Below are positions 1-5,739 of a stretch of DNA of 64,000 nt, one piece after another. Below the pieces are notes generated by a model that ran no database searches, was not told the origin of the DNA, and saw nothing but the letters and a program-made list of their open reading frames with translations. Source of the DNA: an uncultured bacterium (GTDB lineage Bacteria; Actinomycetota; Coriobacteriia; Coriobacteriales; Coriobacteriaceae); the NCBI GenBank assembly GCA_905214425.1, contig CAJMLY010000002.1:1-64000 (forward strand), given 5' to 3'. The position numbers and the translations under genes are program-made. Numbering within the stretch: position 1 is the stretch's first letter; the number at the start of each line of letters is the position of its first letter.

Positions 1-307
1 GCGACACTGAAGTAAGTGTCCATCCTCGCAGTATCCGGTTCTCAAGGTGCACGCCCCGCGGCTGATCCGGTCCGACCGGGCCGCGCGGCAAGGAGATATA
101 TTGCCAGACCGCGAAGCCCTGTGGGACGTCAATTCCACTCTTCACAAGTCCTACACAACATATTGCTTTCTATAGGTAATAGAAAGACTGGTGCGGATCT
201 TCCGCACGTATCAGATGATGACCCTTTGGTTCAGGAATATATAGAGATCGGTCACCTGTATGTGCTTATCTACCCGCGCTTTTAGCAATGTAAACCGCGC
301 TTCAGAT
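1..307. other. Intergenic region with small hairpins, no gene seen
   Basis: I see no credible gene here; the one open frame has no ribosome binding site and no recognisable protein. The stretch holds three short perfect inverted repeats: 4-21 (six-base arms), 166-186 (arms CTTTCTAT/ATAGAAAG) and 191-207 (arms GTGCGGA/TCCGCAC). The stretch GTATCCGGTTCTCAAGGTGC near position 32 resembles sequences often found beside rRNA genes in Gram-positives. That is only a recollection, and no rRNA lies in the window. Confidence 0.4.
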
Positions 308-343
308 AAAAAGAGGGAGCGCCGCGCACAACGCGGCACTCCC
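308..343 (-). terminator. Rho-independent terminator after rplT
   Basis: Read on the minus strand, a GGGAGTGCCGCG / CGCGGCGCTCCC stem with a five-base loop is followed by a T-rich tail. It lies about 20 bases past the rplT stop and ends the infC-rpmI-rplT unit. Confidence 0.9.
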
Positions 344-364
344 TTAGCGATTCAAGAGAATCTA

Positions 365-724
365 TTAGGCCTCGAGAGCCTTCTTGGCGATGGTAGCCAG
401 CTCGTTGAAGGACTCGATGTCCTCGTAAGCCATCTGGGCCAGGACCTTGCGGTCGAGCTCGATGCCGGCAACCTTCAGGCCGTGCATGAACTGCGAGTAA
501 GAGATGTCGTTCAGGCGAGCAGCAGCGTTGATACGAGTGATCCAGAGAGAACGGATCTCGCGCTTCTTGTTGCGGCGATCACGATACTGATACTGCAGGG
601 AGTGCTGGACCTGCTCTTTAGCATGCTTGTAAGTACGCGAAGCGGCACCGTAGTAACCCTTCGCACGGTGCATAACGGTACGGCGCTTCTTCTTGGCGGC
701 AACAGCGCGCTTAATACGTGCCAT
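365..724 (-). CDS. rplT: 50S ribosomal protein L20
   Basis: This 119-residue basic protein is the expected size for L20, which binds 23S rRNA early in large-subunit assembly and in many bacteria represses its own operon. The N-terminus MARIKRAVAAKKKRR and the RSLWITRINAAAR block are typical. It is the last gene of infC-rpmI-rplT, 46 bases after rpmI, and is followed by a strong terminator. Translational or attenuation control by L20 is known for this operon in other bacteria. Here it is only suggested by the structured infC leader. Confidence 0.98.
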   Translation of the reverse strand: MARIKRAVAAKKKRRTVMHRAKGYYGAASRTYKHAKEQVQHSLQYQYRDRRNKKREIRSLWITRINAAARLNDISYSQFMHGLKVAGIELDRKVLAQMAYEDIESFNELATIAKKALEA

Positions 725-770
725 GTTCTATCAACTCCTAGACGGTAAAACGAAAAACGGGAACGCGAAC

Positions 771-962
771 TTAGGCGAGACGCGACTTGATGACCTTGCG
801 GTCGGCAGCGGCGATCTCGGTCTCCTGACGGAAGCCACGCTTACGCTTGGTGGACTTCTTGCTCAGGATGTGGCTCTTGAAAGCCTTGGCGCGCATAAGC
901 TTGCCGGTACCAGTCTTGCGGAAACGCTTCTTGGTGCCGCTGTGGGACTTCATCTTAGGCAT
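771..962 (-). CDS. rpmI: 50S ribosomal protein L35
   Basis: This 63-residue very basic protein begins MPKMKSHSGTKKRFR, the L35 signature. It is a structural component of the large ribosomal subunit. It lies between infC and rplT on the same strand, 32 bases after infC, with a good ribosome binding site (AGGAG) just before the ATG. Gene order and size are the textbook arrangement. Nothing is unusual. Confidence 0.98.
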   Translation of the reverse strand: MPKMKSHSGTKKRFRKTGTGKLMRAKAFKSHILSKKSTKRKRGFRQETEIAAADRKVIKSRLA

Positions 963-994
963 GAAATACTCCTTAATCGGTTACAGAACACTAG

Positions 995-1549
995 TTACTT
1001 GGTATCGCTTGCCGCTTTATCTTCATCGAAGGCGCCCTTAATCGGGGCGAGCAGCATAAGCATGTTACGGCCTTCCATCTTAGGCTTGGACTCGACCGTA
1101 GCGTAAGGCTTGAGATCCTCGGCGAGACGCTCGAGAACGTTAAGGCCCTGCTCCGGGTGAGCCATCTCACGGCCGCGGAACATGATGGTGATCTTAACGC
1201 GTGCGCCCTTCTTGAGGAAACGCAGAACGTGGCCCTTCTTGGTCTCGTAGTCGCCAACGTCGATCTTGGGTCGGAACTTCATTTCCTTGACCTCGACCTT
1301 GGACTGGTTCTTACGAGCGGCCTTGGCCTTCATGGCCTGCTGGTACTTGAACTTACCGTAGTCCATGACCTTGCAGACCGGCGGCTCCGCGTTGGGAGCG
1401 ATCTCGACCAGGTCGAGACCCTGATCGTCAGCGACGCGCTGGGCATCGCGGATGGCGAACAGGCCGAGCTGAGAGCCATCGACGCCAATCAAACGGCACG
1501 AAGATGCAGTGATCTCGTCGTTGATACGGGTGTCATCAGACTTAGCTAT
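995..1549 (-). CDS. infC: Translation initiation factor IF-3 (likely ATA start)
   Basis: IF-3 binds the 30S subunit, prevents premature joining of 50S and checks the start codon. The protein shows the N-domain TRINDEI block and the C-domain stretch ending in KMEGRNMLMLLAP, at normal length. Start choice matters. An in-frame ATG exists at 1564, but it has no upstream Shine-Dalgarno and itself overlaps a GGAGGT. That GGAGGT sits seven bases before an in-frame ATA at 1549. I chose the ATA because infC characteristically uses a rare start (AUU in E. coli), so that IF-3 represses its own translation. The alternative start adds five residues, MEVGK. The family call is very secure; the start is inferred. 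Confidence 0.93.
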   Translation of the reverse strand: MAKSDDTRINDEITASSCRLIGVDGSQLGLFAIRDAQRVADDQGLDLVEIAPNAEPPVCKVMDYGKFKYQQAMKAKAARKNQSKVEVKEMKFRPKIDVGDYETKKGHVLRFLKKGARVKITIMFRGREMAHPEQGLNVLERLAEDLKPYATVESKPKMEGRNMLMLLAPIKGAFDEDKAASDTK

Positions 1550-1567
1550 TTTCCCTACCTCCATTCA

Positions 1568-1601
1568 TAAAAAAATAACCCGGCGCTTCTCAGCAACCAG
1601 G
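1568..1601 (-). promoter_or_regulatory. Attenuator-like hairpin in the infC leader
   Basis: On the minus strand the arms CCTGGT and GCCGGG (with G-U pairs) form a hairpin. It is followed by TTATTTTTTT and then immediately by the infC ribosome binding site. The 3' arm GCGCC can alternatively pair with GGCGC upstream (complement of 1670-1674), flanked by AGCA/TGCT complementarity. Mutually exclusive pairings of this type are what attenuation needs. This is inferred from sequence only. Confidence 0.45.
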
Positions 1602-1766
1602 TCGTACACATAGACATCCTCGATTTGAGGAAGGTAATCTAAGTTGTATGACCAGTCAGCTGCTCATTGGCGCCAAAAGGTGGGAACCCTCGGGTTCCTC
1701 TTTAGGGCATTGCGGGAACAACGCCTTGCGAATAATAACACGTACAGCGCGTTATCACATTACGTA

Positions 1767-1796
1767 CACGAAAAAGGGGGCCGCAACCCCCTTGAA
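1767..1796 (-). terminator. Second copy of the tRNA-Leu terminator
   Basis: This stretch is identical over 30 bases to 1950-1979. On the minus strand GGGGGTTGCGGCCCCC is followed by TTTTT. It lies beyond the truncated tRNA-Leu copy, so the whole 3' end plus terminator has been duplicated. Confidence 0.8.
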
Positions 1797-1803
1797 GCGC
1801 AGG

Positions 1804-1831
1804 TGCATGTATGGTGCCCGAGGCGAGACTC
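1804..1831 (-). pseudogene. Remnant of a tRNA-Leu 3' end
   Basis: These 28 bases are identical to the 3' end and downstream flank of the intact tRNA-Leu (1988-2015), including the CCA end, the 3' acceptor strand and part of the T arm. The match then stops abruptly. It is either a gutted tandem tRNA gene or an attachment-site scar left by an element that integrated into tRNA-Leu. It cannot fold as a tRNA. Confidence 0.7.
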
Positions 1832-1949
1832 AAAGGGCCTTCGCTTTGCGAAGCCCCGGGCTTCGGGCGCATGGCGCCCTCGCCACGCTCCGCTACAAAC
1901 AGGCCACAGGCCTGTTTGCTTAACGCTTCGCGCGCTCACGCGAGTTCGG
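1832..1949. other. Palindrome-rich spacer between tRNA copies
   Basis: The stretch separates the intact tRNA-Leu unit from the remnant. It contains several short inverted repeats: CTTCGC..GCGAAG, CCCGGGCTTCGGG, GCGCATGGCGC and AAACAGGCCACAGGCCTGTTT. I see no gene. It may be what remains of an inserted element. Confidence 0.4.
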
Positions 1950-1953
1950 CACG

Positions 1954-1976
1954 AAAAAGGGGGCCGCAACCCCCTT
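1954..1976 (-). terminator. Terminator of tRNA-Leu
   Basis: On the minus strand a GGGGG TTGCGG CCCCC hairpin is followed by TTTTT, about 20 bases after the tRNA 3' end. Confidence 0.85.
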
Positions 1977-1995
1977 GAACGCTCACTTGCATGTA

Positions 1996-2082
1996 TGGTG
2001 CCCGAGGCGAGACTCGAACTCGCACGTTGTTGCCAACGGTGGATTTTGAGTCCACTGCGTCTGCCAATTCCGCCACTCGGGC
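1996..2082 (-). tRNA. tRNA-Leu (anticodon CAA)
   Basis: The 87-base gene folds as a class II tRNA. The acceptor arms are GCCCGAG/CTCGGGC, the anticodon stem is GTGGA/TCCAC with loop CTCAAAA (anticodon CAA, reading TTG), the long variable arm is CGTTGGCAACAACG, and the T arm has the GTTCGAGTC loop. The CCA end is encoded. It lies 39 bases downstream of the transglutaminase gene on the same strand. Confidence 0.97.
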
Positions 2083-2121
2083 ACGTAATGCGTGAGTTAG
2101 TTTATCACAGCTTTCTACCGA

Positions 2122-3555
2122 TTAGTCCGAAAATGGAACTTCGAGCATTTCGATGAGTTCGACCGTGCGGAGCATCTCGCGCTGACGGCATCCGCGACCG
2201 TCGACCGAAGCCTCACCCATCTGGTTATCGTAAGGGTCCTCGCGCATGCCGTCGAAAGAGGGCTCAAACTCTGCCTGGAATCGATTGTTGGCCACCATAC
2301 GCCACGGGTCGAGATTGCCAAAGTAGTGACGGCGGCGCCACTCCTCCCCCATCCTGCGAGCAGAAGATCCAAATGACACGTCGGCGTTGAGCCAACCGGT
2401 CTGCGGCGTATAGAACTCTGCCCAGTCGTGCGACCCCACCGAATCGGGCGCAACATACAGGCCGCTCTGCCAACGGGCAGGCACGCCCGCGATACGGCAC
2501 ATGGTGATAAACGTGAGCGCCATAACGCCGCAATCGCCGCGGAGCGAATGCGCACAGTCATCGGCAATAGATCCCAAAAGCAAGTACGGCGGCTGATAGC
2601 GATAGTCAATATACTGCGTCAGGTAATCATAGATAGCACGGGCGCGATCGAGCGGATCCTCGAGTCCGTCAACAACACCGGCCGTCAGCTGCTGCAGATA
2701 CGGTGTGAATGCAATGTACGGACGGTCCTCGGAAATATCCTCGGGCAGAGGCGCGTCCATACGCGGATGAACCGGAAGTGTGCCACCGTAGACATCACAA
2801 TAAGCAGCATCGATGTGATAACGATAGGTCACCGAGAATGAGCGTTCACTCGAAGAAGACCACGAGGCGGTACGCGCCGAAGCGTTCGCGGGAGCAACAG
2901 CACCCTCCGGCGTCATGTCGAGAATCTCGACACGAGACTGCTGGTGGCAGGTGGCGGCAACGGGAAGCCAAGCGCGAACGGTCTCCCCCTCTAGAGCGCC
3001 GGGGACAGACAAGGACGCCTTAAGCGTAATAACGCGAGTCAATCCGTTTTGCGACTCCATCTCCTTGAGCATCTCGTTGCGCAGTGCTATTCCGTCCGTA
3101 GAATCGGGACGCATGCCGGGGACCTCTTTGGGATATACGCGAAGCGAATCGAGGAAGTTGTCGAGAACGAACAGCTCACCATCGATAAAGCGCCAGTCAA
3201 TACGCTTACGGTCAATCAGATCGTCAAACTGCTCCTCGGTAAACTCAGGCCACTCCTCGCGAATCATCGCAATAGCTCGATCGCGCGACACCGAAAAATG
3301 AAGCGGCGTCTCGATCATGCGATACCGCTCGGCGCGAACGCAGGCAGCCAGCGAAGGCTCAGGGTTCTGCTCCAAAAGGCGATCGCAGGCGGCAACAGCC
3401 TGCGTCAAATACCCGGCATCCTTAAGACGAAGAATCTCAGGCGGTAGCCCAATATCGAGATGGCGAAAGTCATCGCAGCAAACATCAACAGAGCAACCAA
3501 CAGGACCCTCGTCAACAACCTTCCCATCCGAAGGCAGCACATTAACAACAGCCAT
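2122..3555 (-). CDS. Transglutaminase-like domain protein
   Basis: The C-terminal half of this 477-residue protein carries a transglutaminase/cysteine-protease-like core. Its Cys is in RGDCGVMALTF, its His in GSHDWAEFY and its Asp in GWLNADVSFG, spaced as in the Transglut_core family. The preceding half (about residues 1-240) is not recognised; it may be a helical repeat or beta domain that presents substrates. No signal peptide or membrane segment is visible, so the protein is probably cytoplasmic. I chose the ATG at 3555 because GGAG lies seven bases upstream; a start 18 bases earlier lacks one. The substrate is unknown, and such proteins can be peptidases or peptide cross-linkers. It is a single gene followed by tRNA-Leu. 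Confidence 0.8.
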   Translation of the reverse strand: MAVVNVLPSDGKVVDEGPVGCSVDVCCDDFRHLDIGLPPEILRLKDAGYLTQAVAACDRLLEQNPEPSLAACVRAERYRMIETPLHFSVSRDRAIAMIREEWPEFTEEQFDDLIDRKRIDWRFIDGELFVLDNFLDSLRVYPKEVPGMRPDSTDGIALRNEMLKEMESQNGLTRVITLKASLSVPGALEGETVRAWLPVAATCHQQSRVEILDMTPEGAVAPANASARTASWSSSSERSFSVTYRYHIDAAYCDVYGGTLPVHPRMDAPLPEDISEDRPYIAFTPYLQQLTAGVVDGLEDPLDRARAIYDYLTQYIDYRYQPPYLLLGSIADDCAHSLRGDCGVMALTFITMCRIAGVPARWQSGLYVAPDSVGSHDWAEFYTPQTGWLNADVSFGSSARRMGEEWRRRHYFGNLDPWRMVANNRFQAEFEPSFDGMREDPYDNQMGEASVDGRGCRQREMLRTVELIEMLEVPFSD

Positions 3556-3663
3556 ACCAAAACTCCAAGTCACTAGAACGCTTGAAGTCCATTGTAGCGA
3601 GATAAAAAGGAAAGCCCCAATAAAGGAACTCTCAACACCGATAAACGGTACCTAGAAAAAATG

Positions 3664-3855
3664 AATTCAGCCCAGTAACCCTGCGACGTTAAACGAAGGA
3701 AGCCCCATCCCCCGGAACTGTTTCCTTGACGCGACTTCTGGCAAAGCCAGTAGCCATCTTAATTCAGCCATGTAACCCTGTAGCGAGTTAACGAAGGAGG
3801 CCCCGTTTCCCCGGAGCTGATTCCGTCGCGCGACTTCTGGCGAAGCCAGGTGAGC
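3664..3855. repeat. Imperfect tandem repeat, two copies of about 92 bp
   Basis: Copy 1 (3664-3753) and copy 2 (3761-3855) share the order AATTCAGCC, GTAACCCTG, ACGAAGGA-GCCCC, CCCCGGA-CTG, CGCGACTTCTGGC and AAGCCAG, with scattered substitutions. Each ends in a CTGGC-AAGCCAG mini-hairpin. No reading frame is conserved between copies. Confidence 0.75.
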
Positions 3856-3889
3856 GCGAGGGAAACAGCGTAGGGGAAACGGGGCCTCC
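3796..3889. repeat. 17-bp perfect inverted repeat after fba
   Basis: The arms GGAGGCCCCGTTTCCCC (3796-3812) and its exact complement (3873-3889) enclose 60 bases containing a smaller hairpin. The structure starts 21 bases after the fba stop. It lacks a T-run, so it is not a standard terminator. It could stabilise the fba mRNA 3' end or be a mobile palindromic repeat. Confidence 0.75.
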
Positions 3890-3910
3890 GGCGGGAAGTT
3901 AAACCACTAC

Positions 3911-4777
3911 TTACGCCTTGTTGACGGAGCCAAACTCCTCCATGAGCTCCTTGGTGCGGGCAACGATGTTGTCGCGACCAGGCTTGAGGAGCTTGCGGGG
4001 GTCAAAGCCCTTGCCCTGCTGATCCTTGCCAGCCTCGATGTACTCGCGAACGCCCTTGGCGAAGACGAGCTGCAGGTCGGTGTTGACGTTGATCTTGGAG
4101 ATACCCAGGGAGATGGCCTTCTTGATCTGATCCTCGGGGATGCCGGTGCCACCGTGCAGAACGAGGGGCAGGTCGCCGGTCTCGGCCTTGATCTCACCCA
4201 GACGCTCGAAGGAAAGGCCAGCCCAGTCGGCGGGATACACGCCGTGGATGTTGCCGATACCGCAGGCGAGGAAGTCGACGCCCAGGTCAGCAATCTGCTT
4301 GCACTCAGCGGGGTCAGCGAGCTCGCCGTTGGAGGTCACGCCGTCCTCGGTGCCGCCGATGCCGCCGACCTCGGCCTCGATGGACATGCCCTTGGAGTGG
4401 GCAAGCTCAACGAGCTCCTTGGTGCGGTCGAGGTTAAGCTGGAAGGTCTCCTCGTGAGAGCCGTCATACATGATGGACGTGAAGCCGGCCTCGATGCACT
4501 TGAAGCAGTCCTCGTAAGAACCGTGATCGAGGTGAAGGGCGACGGGAACGGTAACGCCCGTGGCCTCGACGGCAGCCTTGACCATGTCGGCGCAGACCTT
4601 GAAACCGCCCATCCACTTAGCGGCACCAGCGGTGCACTGAAGGATCAGCGGAGACTTGGCCTCCTCGGCGGCCTGGAGAATAGCCAGGGTCCACTCGAGG
4701 TTGTTGGTGTTGAAGGCACCGAGAGCGTACTTGCCGGCCTCGGCCTTCTTGAGCATGTCTGCTGCGTTGACGAGCAT
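3911..4777 (-). CDS. fba: Class II fructose-1,6-bisphosphate aldolase
   Basis: The enzyme cleaves fructose-1,6-bisphosphate to DHAP and glyceraldehyde-3-phosphate in glycolysis, using Zn2+. The 288-residue sequence shows the catalytic Asp84 and Zn ligand His85 in HLDHG, YDGSH at 104-108, Glu136 in EAEVGG, His178 in GNIHGVY, His208 in LHGGTGI and the NVNTDLQ phosphate loop at 230-236. An upstream extension of the frame to 5044 has no homology signature. AGGAGG lies nine bases before the ATG at 4777, fixing the start. It is monocistronic. A related aldolase such as tagatose-bisphosphate aldolase cannot be excluded from motifs alone. Confidence 0.95.
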   Translation of the reverse strand: MLVNAADMLKKAEAGKYALGAFNTNNLEWTLAILQAAEEAKSPLILQCTAGAAKWMGGFKVCADMVKAAVEATGVTVPVALHLDHGSYEDCFKCIEAGFTSIMYDGSHEETFQLNLDRTKELVELAHSKGMSIEAEVGGIGGTEDGVTSNGELADPAECKQIADLGVDFLACGIGNIHGVYPADWAGLSFERLGEIKAETGDLPLVLHGGTGIPEDQIKKAISLGISKINVNTDLQLVFAKGVREYIEAGKDQQGKGFDPRKLLKPGRDNIVARTKELMEEFGSVNKA

Positions 4778-4971
4778 AAAAGAAACCTCCTGTAAGGTTG
4801 CTCCGATAACGCCTGAGATTTTACCACGACATACCCGAGCATAAACGTTCGTTTGTTCACGAATACCATCCGATTGGACAAATTTTGACCGTTTGCCCCA
4901 CAGAATCGACCCACTGGGGAAAATAGCTTGACGATTGAGCGGTCTTCGTGGTTCGAAAGACGGCTTCGAGC

Positions 4972-5655
4972 CTACATCTGCATAAACGGGTTCTGCATAA
5001 GTTCGCGCGCCATCGTGGTCGAATCGCCATGGCCCGTCAAGCAAACGGTATCGGGCGGAAGCGTCTTGGCAAGTTTGGAGAGCGAGCGCATAATCGCCGC
5101 CTCGTCACCGCCGGAAAGATCGGTACGACCGTGGCTACCCGGGAAAAGCGTGTCGCCCACAAAGGCGATGTTCCCCTGCTCGGTCGCGGCGAACAGGACG
5201 ATGCCGCCCGGCGTATGCCCCGGCGTCTCGATCACCTGCAGGCAGACGTCGCCCACCTCGATTGTATCGCCCTCGGCAAGCAAGCGCGTCGGCTCACCCG
5301 GATCGGGCGTCTCGATACCCCACATGGCGCGCTGCTCCTCGATATTTGCGCGAGGTACCGTCACGTCCTTAGCGCACAACTCATATAGTGCGCTGTCGCC
5401 AACGACAGCTCGAACCCCGGCAACCCCACCAACATGGTCGGCATGGCCATGAGTGCATACGGCGCCAAGCACGCGTACGCCGGGATGCTCGGCTCGAATA
5501 TGCTCCACCAGGCGCTCGCCTTCCCATGCGGGGTCGATAATCACGCACTCATTGTCCGAAATAACAGCATAGCTATTGGTCTGAATGGGACCGTTTACGA
5601 GCGTCTCGATCTCGACCGATCCCTTGGAAGTTAAATCCAAGGGCACAGCACTCAT
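4972..5655 (-). CDS. MBL-fold metallo-hydrolase, glyoxalase II-like
   Basis: This 227-residue protein has the full metallo-beta-lactamase metal-site set: THGHADH at 68-74, the TPGHTPGG loop, FVGDTLF with the bridging Asp, and LTGHGD near the C-terminus. Small bacterial enzymes of this family hydrolyse thioesters (hydroxyacylglutathione-like) or related substrates. The C-terminal substrate domain of classical GloB is absent, so I leave it as a family call. The ATG at 5655 has GGAGAGG just upstream. It is preceded by the terminator of the rel gene, so it has its own promoter or relies on read-through. Confidence 0.9.
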   Translation of the reverse strand: MSAVPLDLTSKGSVEIETLVNGPIQTNSYAVISDNECVIIDPAWEGERLVEHIRAEHPGVRVLGAVCTHGHADHVGGVAGVRAVVGDSALYELCAKDVTVPRANIEEQRAMWGIETPDPGEPTRLLAEGDTIEVGDVCLQVIETPGHTPGGIVLFAATEQGNIAFVGDTLFPGSHGRTDLSGGDEAAIMRSLSKLAKTLPPDTVCLTGHGDSTTMARELMQNPFMQM

Positions 5656-5670
5656 GTCCCTCTCCTCTCT

Positions 5671-5702
5671 ATAAAACTCGAGGCATCAAACGATGCCTCG
5701 AG
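5671..5702 (-). terminator. Terminator after the rel gene
   Basis: A perfect 11-base stem CTCGAGGCATC/GATGCCTCGAG with a four-base loop is followed on the minus strand by TTTTAT. It ends the recJ-rel unit immediately before the MBL-hydrolase ribosome binding site. Confidence 0.9.
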
Positions 5703-5739
5703 TGTAGCGAATATCGATAATGTGACACGTTCGTCGCAA

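Noticed and set aside
16..285. A short plus-strand frame at the left edge
   Set aside because: Crosses three hairpins, has no ribosome site and no recognisable sequence.
1644..2156. A plus-strand frame across the tRNA-Leu region
   Set aside because: It is translated from the tRNA antisense strand, its remnant and palindromes. The repeated amino-acid runs merely mirror the DNA duplication.
3796..3889. The 17-bp inverted repeat considered as a Rho-independent terminator
   Set aside because: The loop is 60 bases and there is no T-run on either side.
5677..5702. The CTCGAGGCATC palindrome considered as an operator for the MBL gene
   Set aside because: A T-run follows it on the minus strand directly after the rel stop, so a terminator explains it better.
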